The notes: generated by a model from the sequence alone, not told the origin. DNA of 37,294 nt from an uncultured Lachnospiraceae bacterium (GCA_900551235.1 URUU01000019.1:1-37294); one strand, 5' to 3'; positions 1 to 8,361 are shown, counted from the first letter of the stretch. A program made the numbers and translations.

Positions 1-2
1 TG

Positions 3-239
3 ATAAAGATTGATGATGAATTAGAAAGAAGTTTTTACGAAAAAGAATGTTATAAAGAAAAGTGGGATGTAAGAACGCTCAGACGACAGATGGATTCCGC
101 TTTATTTCTCAGATTAGCTACAAGCAGAGATAAAGAGGGAATCCTGGCACTTGCCAGAGAAGGAATTACTTATGAGAAGCCAGAGGATGGATATGAGGTG
201 ACATATGATCATCATCAGAGTTCCATAAGCGGTTTATAA
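3..239 (+). pseudogene. DUF1016/YhcG-family nuclease fragment, cut at both ends
   Basis: The forward frame from base 3 reads through the window edge and matches the part of the DUF1016 (YhcG) family that joins the N-terminal domain to the PDDEXK-like nuclease domain. Visible hallmarks are FYEKECYKEKWDVRTLRRQ followed by RLATSRDKEGILALAREG. After KPED the similarity stops and a short non-family tail leads to TAA at 237-239. The break falls where the opposite-strand transposase fragment begins, so an insertion event truncated the gene. The family is often found beside restriction or mobile genes. The 5' part lies outside the window, and the nuclease domain is missing here, so no activity is expected. 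Confidence 0.7.
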
Positions 240-591
240 AATCATAAAAAGTGCCAACCCCGGGAGTATTATCCGGTTCAAATCCACTGAGAATGGCATA
301 AAGGGGATTGATTTTAAGCTGGGCAGCCCATTCTGTTATTGAGGTAACTTTAAAGTCAATGGAAAGAAGATAAGAACGCTGCATAGAGGAAGGAGTTCTT
401 GGTGCAGGCCCGAATTTAGAATATTTATCAGCCATAAAAGTATCGGTAAAAGATAAATCGATATTCCAGAAATGCTCGATAATATCCCATGTAGAGCGGG
501 CAAGGGCATCAGGAACAGGATAATATTTACGAAGATTAGTAACAACAAAATGTTGGTAGTCAGCATGGCTGCCACAGTTAACAGGTAACAT
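166..591 (-). pseudogene. Transposase N-terminal fragment (minus strand)
   Basis: About 140 residues starting MLPVNCGSHADYQHF and containing PVPDALARSTWDIIEHFW, APRTPSSMQRSYLLS and NTPGVGTFYDFINRLW. This is the N-terminal region of a DDE transposase type common in Lachnospiraceae. The ATG at 589-591 is preferred to the upstream TTG (702) because GGAGG at 601-605 lies nine bases before it. The similarity runs to about HIHPL and then stops, so the whole catalytic part is absent. It sits head to head with a second, different transposase remnant on the plus strand. This is an inactive remnant. The assignment rests on my recall of the family, and no terminal repeats were identified. Confidence 0.65.
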
Positions 592-689
592 AAAAAATCG
601 CCTCCGATAGAAAAATATCTGCCGCTGCAAGCAACGGTTCTTATTAATCAACAGGCGCAAAGCGCCGCATTTTTCGATGAAGTTGTTAA

Positions 690-1826
690 GTGGTTTTGGC
701 AAAAAAGTGGGGGATTTTAATAAAAAAGGAATCTGAAAGCCTTGTATTTACTGGCTTAGAGATTCCGAGAGATTATAGATTTATGAGGGAGGATGAGAAA
801 GATTACATGCCTCACGGAGTGACAGAAAATGAATTCCTGGAAAGATTAGATCCGAAAGAATTAGAGGATATTCAGCAAAATATTGTATATTCCATGATTC
901 GCCGGAAAACCTTTGACAATGCCAGAGTGTTAAAGAAATGGCAGGTGATTGTAGATGCAACAGAACTGGATGAAGGATACCAAAAGAAGAATGAGCATTA
1001 TTTGAGCCGGTGCTATAACAGAGGGGAAGATAATGAATATCTTAAGTATCACAGAAGCGTACTGGAAGCCAAAATCTGTTTTGGAGAAAATCTGGTATGC
1101 AGTATTGCGTCGGAAACAATAGAAAATTCGGAGAATTATATCAATCAAAGTGACGAAGCAGTAAAACAGGATTGCGAAAGTAAAGCGTTTGTAAGGCTTG
1201 CAGCCAAGATAAAAAAGAGATTTCCGAGACTGCGGATCATCATTACAGCAGATGGTTTATATGTTACAAAGAAAGTGTTACAGATATGTAAAGATTACCA
1301 CTGGGATTACATCATTCGATATAAAGAGGGCAGTGCTTCCTCAATAGCAGAAGAATATCGTGCACTTCCGGAAAAAGAAACCGTTGGAACAGATATTGAG
1401 TATCAGAATAAAATTATGTTCCATGAGTTTGATGTGAACCTGATCTATTACCGTGAAAGAAAGATGGCAAAAGGAAAGGTGAAAGAAACAACATTCGCCT
1501 AGATTACAAGCATCGGGATTACCAAAAGTAATGCAAAAAAGATAGTACATGCCGGACGAAACAGATGGAAAATAGAAAATCAGGGATTTAACCGACAGAA
1601 GCATTGGCAGGGAAAGATAGAGCATGCATGCAGTTTTCATGAACGTGTACAGAAAAATCACTATCTGATGGAACAGATAGCAGATTTCATGAAACAGCTT
1701 TATGAGCACTTCTATCTTGAGAAGAATGAAATAAAAAAGCTGCAAAAAAACATATCTTCTGAATTATTAGCCAGCTTTGGACGGCAACTAACAAAAACAG
1801 AAGATATACCAGCACGACTGAATTAA
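690..1826 (+). pseudogene. DDE transposase, 5'-truncated, with in-frame amber stop
   Basis: The frame from about 720 encodes a transposase of the IS4-like DDE superfamily: VDATELDEGYQ (first Asp), IITADGLYVT (second Asp) and RNRWKIENQGFNRQKHW (Glu). A TAG at 1500-1502 interrupts the frame after TTFA. The same frame resumes at once with ITSIGITKSNAKKIV and runs to TAA at 1824-1826, ending ELLASFGRQLTKTEDI. Relatives, as I recall them, have Trp at the stop position, so this fits one TGG to TAG change. The usual N-terminal region is missing because the ORF starts in DNA belonging to the divergent remnant. The catalytic Glu lies after the stop, so the element should be dead. Confidence 0.75.
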
Positions 1827-2022
1827 TTGTAGCAAAGAAGGTGATGCCTGCCAAGAGGAAATCGAAAAATTATACACATTTTTTTCCAAAAAGGAATAAG
1901 TGCCACCAACTAATGTGGATAACTAAGAAAAATTGAGAGAAACTGTGAAAAGAATGAACATCCTTAAAATGGCAGGCTATAAAATCAATTTACCTTTCGG
2001 TGCTGAGATATAAGGCTTTTTC
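1827..2022. other. Non-coding stretch between transposase remnant and phosphatase gene
   Basis: AT-rich DNA without a supported gene. It probably includes the right end of the upstream insertion element, but I could not find matching terminal inverted repeats or a target duplication, because the left end of that element is lost. Confidence 0.4.
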
Positions 2023-2052
2023 TTGACATAAATTTATTTATAATGATATCAT
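2023..2052 (+). promoter_or_regulatory. Sigma-A-type promoter for the HAD gene
   Basis: TTGACA at 2023-2028 and TATCAT at 2047-2052 with an 18-base spacer, about 40 bases before the start codon. The -10 box lies inside a palindrome (2040-2060), which suggests repressor control. Confidence 0.6.
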
Positions 2053-2060
2053 ATCATTAT
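2040..2060. promoter_or_regulatory. Operator-like perfect palindrome over the -10 box
   Basis: Two 10-base arms, ATAATGATAT and its exact reverse complement, around a single C. The palindrome covers the -10 hexamer of the HAD gene promoter, where a dimeric repressor would block polymerase. No regulator gene is adjacent. A chance AT-rich palindrome is possible, but ten matching pairs at a promoter is notable. Confidence 0.5.
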
Positions 2061-2094
2061 GTCATGATAAATAGAAGGAATGGAAAGATAAATT

Positions 2095-2739
2095 ATGAAA
2101 TATAGAGTGATAGCTTTTGATTATGATGGGACTTTAGTGGATACATTTCGATTTCATGTAAATACGATTGGAAGGATTGTAAGAGAATGCGGAGCATGTG
2201 CTTCAAAAGAAGAAATAGCACGACTTGTGGGTATTCCTCTTGATGCTATTTTTGAACAAACACTTCCAAAAGGCAAAAATGAGGAAGCGTTATTGAAATT
2301 AAAAAAATTATATAAAAATATTTTACCAAGTGACTGGCAGAATATGAAATTAATTGAATATGTGAAAGAGACATTGGATGAGTTAAAAATGCAAGGAGTA
2401 AGAATCGCATTAATCACCAATTCTCATAGAGATTTAATTAGTGCAAGTCTAGCTTATTTTCAGTTAGATTCTTATTTTGACTGGGTTTTGGCTGCCGGTG
2501 ATGTGATGTTAAGCAAAGAAGAGCGATTAGGACGTATACAACAGGAGGCAAAGGTCGAAAAGCAGGAAGTTCTTTATGTGGGAGATACAGCAGGAGATAT
2601 TATTGCAGCACATCATGTGGGCATAGACGGGGCATTAATTATCAATGATTATTCCTGGTTTTTCCGTCAAAAGGAAGAAATGTCTATTCCTAATACGGAA
2701 TATGTATTAAAAAATATAAGTGAAATTTTAAATATATAG
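2095..2739 (+). CDS. HAD-superfamily phosphatase (phosphoglycolate-phosphatase-like)
   Basis: A 214-residue cytosolic hydrolase of the haloacid dehalogenase superfamily, subfamily I. Motif I is DYDGT with the nucleophile Asp9 and Asp11, motif II is TNS at 108-110, the motif III lysine is near 141, and motif IV is GDTAGD at 163-168. The alpha-helical cap between residues 15 and 85 is typical of PGP/PpaX/beta-phosphoglucomutase relatives, so the substrate is a small phosphorylated metabolite that the sequence does not identify. The start has GGAATGGAAAG upstream. The gene is more AT-rich than the core genes and lies among IS and intron debris, so it was probably acquired. Its own promoter and palindrome precede it. 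Confidence 0.85.
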   Translation: MKYRVIAFDYDGTLVDTFRFHVNTIGRIVRECGACASKEEIARLVGIPLDAIFEQTLPKGKNEEALLKLKKLYKNILPSDWQNMKLIEYVKETLDELKMQGVRIALITNSHRDLISASLAYFQLDSYFDWVLAAGDVMLSKEERLGRIQQEAKVEKQEVLYVGDTAGDIIAAHHVGIDGALIINDYSWFFRQKEEMSIPNTEYVLKNISEILNI

Positions 2740-2888
2740 AAAGATGAGGCAAAGAGGAGAAAAATGACTTGAGTCCTTGTATATAATAAGTTACTCAAAC
2801 TTCGCACTTAAATAAGTGCCTGTGCACCTTGAAAATTCAATAATAACTGGCAATAAAATAGCATGAAACCATCTGGTTTGGTATAATT
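2740..2888. other. Non-coding junction between HAD gene and IS3 remnant
   Basis: No gene seen. It contains a short perfect stem (GCACTTA at 2804-2810 and TAAGTGC at 2813-2819), which may be part of an old element end. The recognisable transposase sequence begins just after. Confidence 0.35.
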
Positions 2889-2890
2889 GT

Positions 2891-3244
2891 CTTGCAAAGA
2901 AAACACTGCAGAAGGCAATTGATTCACAGCCGGGCTTAAATACTAACCATTTAATTTTACACTCGGATCAAGGAAGTCAGTTTACTTCAAAGGTATTCAC
3001 GGAATACTGTGAGTCAGTTGGTATCACGCAAAGCATGAGTAAGGCTGGATATCCGTATGATAATGCTCCTATGGAACGTTATTACAATACGCTCAAGAAT
3101 GAACTGATTAACCATCATTACTATCATTCTGAGAAAGAATTATATACATCCATTGAAGAATTTGCGTATGTTCATTACAATCACGAACACCCGCATTCTT
3201 ATAACAACTATAAAACGCCTTTTGAGGCACGCTACGGGGCATAA
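2891..3244 (+). pseudogene. IS3-family transposase (orfB) C-terminal fragment
   Basis: About 117 residues of the rve integrase core of an IS3-family OrfB. The second catalytic Asp is in ILHSDQGSQFTS, the catalytic Glu is in NAPMERYYNTLKNE, and the end EEFAYVHYNHEHPHSYNN followed by TPFEARY is the usual IS3 tail. The reading frame is open back to TGA at 2864-2866, but the first catalytic Asp, the N-terminal half and OrfA are missing. No start codon precedes the conserved part. It is an inactive remnant beside a group II intron remnant. Confidence 0.85.
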
Positions 3245-3291
3245 ACCCTGTAGCAATAAAAATTAGGTCAGAGTGTTACAAAAAAGCTTGA

Positions 3292-3813
3292 CCACAACAA
3301 TATGCCGATGATTTCGTATGCTGTTTTCAATATAAGGCAGAGGCGGAACAGTTCTACAGAAGACTGTCCAAAAGGATGGAGAATTTCGGGTTAGAACTGG
3401 AAATGAGCAAAAGCAGACTAATTGAGTTCGGCAGATATGCCGAAGAAAACAGGAAATGCAGAGGGGAAGGGAAACCAGAAACCTTTACGTTTCTGGGATT
3501 GACTCATTACTGCTCCCATAGTAAGTCAGGGAATTTCAGGGTTAAAAGGAAAACAAGTAAGAAGAAGTTTGCAAAGAAATGTAAGGAAGTTCATAGACTG
3601 ATCAGTTCCATTAGGCATTGGACGCTTCGTCTGATAATAACTAAGTTGAATCAGATACTTGTTGGATACTATCATTATTACGGTATAACTGACAATTTCA
3701 GAGCCATAGACAGCTTCTATTATAAGGTACGATGTAGCCTGTTTTACTGGCTCAATCGGCGTAGCCAGAAAATCAGCTACACATGGAAAGCGTTTAATGG
3801 TTTGAGTTATTGA
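3292..3813 (+). pseudogene. Group II intron reverse transcriptase/maturase fragment
   Basis: Reading from 3292, the frame opens with QQYADDFVCCF, the YADD catalytic motif of an intron-encoded reverse transcriptase. It continues through the thumb and the maturase domain X (ILVGYYHYYGITDNFRAI, then SLFYWLNRRSQKISYTW). The fingers and most of the palm are absent, and so is the end of the protein. After KAFNGLSY a TGA stops the frame where full-length relatives continue. No intron RNA domain V/VI was recognised downstream. The junction at about 3285-3292 directly abuts the IS3 remnant, so one element has cut into or recombined with the other. Confidence 0.85.
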
Positions 3814-3876
3814 CATATGTCGAGATTGCGTTTATGATTTAGAAAAAATATAGTTTTTATAAAGGAAGTGAAGTCT

Positions 3877-6504
3877 ATGAAAAAAAGATTAACTGGAATG
3901 TTTTTGTCTATCTGTCTTGTGTTTTCGCTTATTCCTCTTTCGCTTCAAGCGAACTCAAAACCTAATATTCAGATAGGTGATTATGTCAAAATGGGCACAT
4001 ATAACGGCAGTTCCATTTTGTGGCGATGTGTTGATTTTGACGAGAACGGTGCTTTGATGCTTTCCGATAAGCTTTTGGACACCTTGGCTTATGATGCCAA
4101 AACAAACGACAACAGCAATTCAAAATCACATAGCAGAAGCTATAAGCGTGACAGTTACGGTTCTAACTATTGGAGGGACAGTAATATGCGTTCTTGGCTT
4201 AATTCAACTGCAACTGCGGGCAAGGTTGACTGGCTTTGCGGAAATCCTCCAAAAGACGGATATGTCAGCGGAACAAGTGCTTATAATAATAAAGCAGGAT
4301 TTTTGAATGGATTTTCAAAGTCGGAAATTGCGGCTATGAAAACTGTCACACAGCGTTCCCTCGTTTCTCATCCGGAATATAACAAGGGCATTGTCGAGGG
4401 TGATGCAAATTCAGATTTGTATTACTATACAGACATTTCATATGTAGCAACAAACTACGATAGTTCGTATTTTGAAACAACAACCGAAAAAGTTTTTCTT
4501 CTTGATGTAAAGCAGGCTAATGCCGTGTGGAGAAATCTCAAAGGCTATTATGTTGCCTATAATAATGACGGTATGGCATGGTCTTATTGGCTTCGCACTC
4601 CTGTAACCGATTGCAATCACGATATGCGTTATATCAGTGCATCGGGTGATGTTGGTCGTTATGCTCCGTGGTATTCCGATTTGGGTGTAAGACCTGCGTT
4701 TTATCTCGATTCCGAATATTTTGTTGCTACTTCGGGCAACGGTTCGCAAAGCAATCCTTATGTCGGTTCTGCTCCGAGTAAGCAAGAGGATGACTACACA
4801 ATTTCAGACCCTGTCGAGGACGCAAATCCCGATTGGAATGTCAGCACCGAGCAAAGCATTCAGCTCACTCTCGGTCCGTGGTATTCAAATGACGGGAAGT
4901 ATTCCAACCCTACCATTCCTGTTTATACGATTCAAAAAACTCGAAGCGACACAGAAAATATGGTTGTTGTCGTGTGCGGCGAGGGATATACAAAAAGTCA
5001 GCAGGGCAAATTTATCAACGATGTCAAACGACTTTGGCAGGATGCTATGAAATATGAACCGTATCGCAGTTATGCCGACAGGTTCAATGTTTACGCCCTC
5101 TGCACAGCCTCCGAATCAACTTTTGACAATGGCGGAAGCACCTTCTTTGATGTTATAGTTGACAAATATAATTCGCCTGTTATTTCTAATAATCTCCACG
5201 GAAGTCAGTGGAAAAATCATATTTTTGAAAGATGTATCGGTCCTGAATTTATTGAGAAAATTCACGATGCTCATATCAAAAAAACAACCGACCCAAACAC
5301 AATGCCGTCCGGTTCGGAATATGAACCTTATTATTATGTTCACGATTATATTGCGCAGTTTGCTATGGTTGTAAATACAAAAGCCGATTTCGGCGGTGCA
5401 TATAACAACCGTGAATACGGCTTCCATTATTTTATTTCGTCGTCAGACAGTTATCGTGCGTCAAAAACTTTTGCTCACGAGTTCGGACACGGTTTGCTCG
5501 GTCTTGGTGATGAATACAGCAACGGATATTTGCTTGAGGATAAGGAACTTAAATCGCTCAACCTTTCTTCTGTTGAAGACCCTGAAAAGATAAAATGGCG
5601 ACAGCTTTTAGGCTTTAGAAACACATATACCTGCCGTAATGCGTATGGCTCAAAAATGCTTGTGCCAAGCTACGAATGTATAATGAGAGATACAAACTAT
5701 CAGTTCTGCGAGGTTTGTCGTTTGCAGGGCTTCAAGCGAATGTCGCAGCTTGTTAAGGATATGGACCTCTATGTTGCTTCTCCTGAAGTTAAGGAGTACA
5801 CAGGCGCTTATTCAAAACCGTCTGATTTTACCAACCTTGAAACAAGTTCGTACTATGCTTATACATATAATCGTAACGGCCGTCTTTTGAGTGGCGACAG
5901 CAAAAACAGATTTGGCACTAATATGAACGGTAAAAAAATTGAGCTTCGCACCGTTGTTCAAAACATTTCGCATAAGAAAGCCCGTCAACTCAAATTCAAA
6001 ATGTGGATTAAACATTCTGACGGTAGCGTTGTAACCGATTCATCAGGCAAACCACTTCAAACAACGCAAACTTTCGATATTCCTGTTTGGGATGACAAGC
6101 CGAATTTCTGGGCGCTCGGTGCTTTGGACCATATTAAAAGCGACTTCAATTCAGGTTTGAAAAGCTGCTCGCTTATCTATCAAATTCCGTCAGATGCACA
6201 GCTTAAGAACGGCGACACTGTGGCATTTCAGGTAATTGACGAAAACGGAAACGTCCTCGCTGATGACAATACCGAAACACAGCGTTACACAAGCGTTACA
6301 GTTCAGTACAAATTTGAGGATGGCACTGAAATTCCAAACACAGCCGGTGGAACATTTGTTGTTCCGTATGGCACAAAACTTGATTTTACACCTGCAAAAA
6401 CGCTTTACGATTACGAATTTGTAAAGGCTGACGGTTTGAATACACCTATCGTTTCTGACGGCACGGTTGTTACATATTATTACAAAAGCAAAACCGCTCC
6501 TTAA
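3877..6504 (+). CDS. Secreted M64 (IgA-peptidase family) metalloprotease, C-terminally truncated
   Basis: An 875-residue secreted protein. The ATG at 3877 is preferred to the GTG at 3868 because AAAGGAAG lies eight bases before it. The signal peptide ends near LQANS. Residues about 30-285 form a DUF6273 domain (IGDYVKMGTYNG, WLRTP, GVRPAFYLD). Residues about 330-640 are a Peptidase_M64 domain with the zinc site HEFGHGLLGLGDEY starting at His534; His534, His538 and the downstream Asp are the expected ligands and Glu535 the catalytic base. A MucBP-like segment (VTVQYKFEDGTEI) precedes the stop. M64 enzymes include clostridial IgA protease, but specificity cannot be read here. TAA at 6502-6504 falls inside a KTAP repeat, and coding similarity continues beyond it, so the C-terminus is lost. 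Leucine codons are mostly CTT/CTC/TTG, unlike the CTG-rich neighbours, which suggests transfer. Confidence 0.85.
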   Translation: MKKRLTGMFLSICLVFSLIPLSLQANSKPNIQIGDYVKMGTYNGSSILWRCVDFDENGALMLSDKLLDTLAYDAKTNDNSNSKSHSRSYKRDSYGSNYWRDSNMRSWLNSTATAGKVDWLCGNPPKDGYVSGTSAYNNKAGFLNGFSKSEIAAMKTVTQRSLVSHPEYNKGIVEGDANSDLYYYTDISYVATNYDSSYFETTTEKVFLLDVKQANAVWRNLKGYYVAYNNDGMAWSYWLRTPVTDCNHDMRYISASGDVGRYAPWYSDLGVRPAFYLDSEYFVATSGNGSQSNPYVGSAPSKQEDDYTISDPVEDANPDWNVSTEQSIQLTLGPWYSNDGKYSNPTIPVYTIQKTRSDTENMVVVVCGEGYTKSQQGKFINDVKRLWQDAMKYEPYRSYADRFNVYALCTASESTFDNGGSTFFDVIVDKYNSPVISNNLHGSQWKNHIFERCIGPEFIEKIHDAHIKKTTDPNTMPSGSEYEPYYYVHDYIAQFAMVVNTKADFGGAYNNREYGFHYFISSSDSYRASKTFAHEFGHGLLGLGDEYSNGYLLEDKELKSLNLSSVEDPEKIKWRQLLGFRNTYTCRNAYGSKMLVPSYECIMRDTNYQFCEVCRLQGFKRMSQLVKDMDLYVASPEVKEYTGAYSKPSDFTNLETSSYYAYTYNRNGRLLSGDSKNRFGTNMNGKKIELRTVVQNISHKKARQLKFKMWIKHSDGSVVTDSSGKPLQTTQTFDIPVWDDKPNFWALGALDHIKSDFNSGLKSCSLIYQIPSDAQLKNGDTVAFQVIDENGNVLADDNTETQRYTSVTVQYKFEDGTEIPNTAGGTFVVPYGTKLDFTPAKTLYDYEFVKADGLNTPIVSDGTVVTYYYKSKTAP

Positions 6505-6723
6505 GCAAAGACTGCTCCTGTAATCAACACAGTTTCACTTTCGCTTGAAAGCAGCATAACAATGAATTTCAAGGTGTTCAAAAACAGTCTTTCGTCTTTT
6601 GATAATTTTTATATGACCTTTGAATGTGGCGGAATAGAAGAGAAAGTTACCCAATATAAGCAAGACGGAAACTATTATCTGTTCTCGTGCATAGGCACTT
6701 ATTCAAGTGCGAAGTTTGAGTAA
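6505..6723 (+). pseudogene. Orphaned 3' remnant of the M64 protease gene
   Basis: Immediately after the TAA the same frame reads AKTAPVINTVSLSLESSITM, then FKVFKNSLSSFDNFYMTFE and KVTQYKQDGNYYLFSCIG, to TAA at 6721-6723. This resembles a domain repeated in large clostridial surface proteins (sequences of the type SLTL..DLTVNF...Y..F). It therefore belonged to the same protein before a stop mutation, and the domain itself is cut short right before the terminator at 6731. It has no start signal of its own. Confidence 0.65.
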
Positions 6724-6730
6724 AAAACAA

Positions 6731-6781
6731 GAAAAGGCATCGCAGAATCATCCGTACAGGATGAAGGCGCGATGCCTTTTC
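6731..6781. terminator. Bidirectional Rho-independent terminator
   Basis: Perfect 13-base arms GAAAAGGCATCGC (6731-6743) and its complement (6769-6781). The A/T tails let it work both for the protease remnant and for the minus-strand NusG-II gene that stops at 6782. Confidence 0.85.
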
Positions 6782-7177
6782 TTATTGAACAACTGCATCA
6801 ATATCATCAGAAGATGAGGTAAGGTGCTGAACTTTAATAACCAGTTTATGCGGCAGGCAGGTGATCGGATAACCGGTATCCGACACCATGCCGCGCTGTT
6901 CGCAGATTTTGTCCGGGCAGTCAGCATCGATGATACCGATGGCACCGTTTTCCACCCGCACAAGATTGTATCCACCGTCTTTGGAATCGATCTGGAACTG
7001 ATAAGGCTCTTTTACATCCGTAAGTGAAAGCCTGCGGATCAGGTTGCCCTCCTGATAGATCAGCGCTGTCTCACCAGACCGGTTTTGCGTATGCAGAAAG
7101 AACAGGGCACCGATACAGAGAAACAGGATCAGCAGTATGAACAGGGATAAAAGGATGTTTTTTTTGCTTTTCATCAT
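6782..7177 (-). CDS. NusG-domain-II membrane protein
   Basis: A 131-residue protein beginning MMKSKKNILLSLF. An N-terminal membrane helix (about residues 6-28) is followed by an extracytoplasmic NusG_II-type domain with the family signature ADCPDKICEQRG ... ITCLPHKLVI, conserved cysteines included. The function of the family is unknown. Proteins of this kind are common in Firmicutes, often near thiamine/heptaprenyl or energy-coupling genes, but not here. The start at 7177 overlaps the TGA of the upstream lipoprotein gene in an ATGA arrangement, so translation is coupled and the two proteins probably act in the same envelope compartment. The gene ends one base past the bidirectional terminator. 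Confidence 0.8.
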   Translation of the reverse strand: MMKSKKNILLSLFILLILFLCIGALFFLHTQNRSGETALIYQEGNLIRRLSLTDVKEPYQFQIDSKDGGYNLVRVENGAIGIIDADCPDKICEQRGMVSDTGYPITCLPHKLVIKVQHLTSSSDDIDAVVQ

Positions 7178-8274
7178 GATTCGGATGATTCCTCTGAATC
7201 TGGTTCCTTCCATTCACTTTCGTCTTCTTCGCTTTCATCTTCAGTGCTTCCGTAATAGTCATCTTCGGAAACTTCAGTGACGGTTGCGTTCTGAAGAAGA
7301 AATTCAGAGACTTTATTATACAGGATGGCACTCATCGTTTCTTCTTTGGTGTAATCCTGTTCGTATTCTTCGGCAGAAGAGTAACCACTGTCTTCATAGA
7401 CGGAGTTTACATATTCGGTATATTCATCATCAGAAACAGTGATTTTTTCTTTGTCAGCGATCTCACTTACGATCATTTCGCTGTAAACCATTTCTTCAAC
7501 GGCTGCTTTGACATCTTCATCGGAACCGGCAATATCGGATACGTCCATACCAAACATCTCTGCAAGAGCTTCGTTGTTTGCATCGTATTCTGCTTTACAC
7601 TTATCATAGAGTTCCTGCGGATAACCGGAAATTTTGGAGTTCTGGATCACCTGTGAGATTAGATCGCTTTCAGCAGTAGAAGTGCTGTTGTCATCGTAGT
7701 ATGCTTCCAGCTCTTTGCGGACACCTGCCCGATATTCTTCAACGGTAGCGTAATCAGTGTATTCTTTGCAGTATGCATCATTCAGCTCCGGAATATTGAT
7801 CTCCTGTACGGAATTGACCGTTACTTTAAATTCCGCGTCCTTCCCGGCAAGATCTTCGTCGTAATCATCGGACAATGTAATCGTGAAATCGAGACTGTCA
7901 CCGGCTTTTGCACCGATCAGATGATCTTCGAATTCTGGCTGGAAATCTTCAGAGCCGATCACCAGGTCATAATCCGTATCGGAGCTTCCGTCGAATTCCT
8001 CTCCACCGATGGTTCCGGTAAAGTCGATATTTACCTGGTCGCCGTCTTTGGCAGCACGTTTGACCGTTTTGTACTCGGAATTTTCATCCAGTGCACTTTC
8101 AATCTCTGATTCTACGTCATTATCGGTTACTTCGGTTTTGATCTTGTTAACGCTTAAACCTTTATAAGTGCCAAGTGTAACATATTTGCTGTAAGTACCG
8201 CCGGAAGAACAGCTGGTAAGGAGTGATAATGCCGTCGCTGCGCTTACTAAAATAACTGCTGATTTCTTTTTCAT
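7174..8274 (-). CDS. Trigger-factor-like PPIase lipoprotein
   Basis: A 366-residue lipoprotein. MKKKSAVILVSAATALSLLTSC is a signal sequence ending in the lipobox LLTSC. Residues about 75-160 match the FKBP-type domain of trigger factor (DGDQVNIDFTGTIGGEEFDG, then DLVIGSEDFQPEFEDHLIGA and AGKDAEFKVTVNSV), and about 165-335 resemble the trigger factor C-terminal helical arms. The ribosome-binding N-terminal domain of cytosolic trigger factor is absent. The last 25 residues are Glu/Ser/Asp-rich. I infer an extracytoplasmic, membrane-anchored foldase, a role comparable to PrsA. It heads a two-gene operon with the NusG-II protein and is transcribed divergently from scfA. Confidence 0.85.
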   Translation of the reverse strand: MKKKSAVILVSAATALSLLTSCSSGGTYSKYVTLGTYKGLSVNKIKTEVTDNDVESEIESALDENSEYKTVKRAAKDGDQVNIDFTGTIGGEEFDGSSDTDYDLVIGSEDFQPEFEDHLIGAKAGDSLDFTITLSDDYDEDLAGKDAEFKVTVNSVQEINIPELNDAYCKEYTDYATVEEYRAGVRKELEAYYDDNSTSTAESDLISQVIQNSKISGYPQELYDKCKAEYDANNEALAEMFGMDVSDIAGSDEDVKAAVEEMVYSEMIVSEIADKEKITVSDDEYTEYVNSVYEDSGYSSAEEYEQDYTKEETMSAILYNKVSEFLLQNATVTEVSEDDYYGSTEDESEEDESEWKEPDSEESSES

Positions 8275-8313
8275 AAATGGTATAATATCCTTTCTTTTTA
8301 AAATGGTGAGTTC

Positions 8314-8322
8314 ATTATAGCA
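8314..8322 (-). promoter_or_regulatory. Extended -10 promoter of the foldase operon
   Basis: On the minus strand TGCTATAAT is an extended -10 element about 40 bases before the lipoprotein start codon. There is no convincing -35 box at 16-18 bases (ACAACT is the best), which fits an extended -10 promoter. Confidence 0.5.
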
Positions 8323-8361
8323 CAGATTTGTGAAAAAGTTGTGTTATTGTAAAAAAAACGC

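Noticed and set aside
2815..2870. CACCTTGAAAATTCAATAA resembles the sequence found in 16S-23S spacers
   Set aside because: It is too short, and no rRNA or tRNA sequence flanks it.
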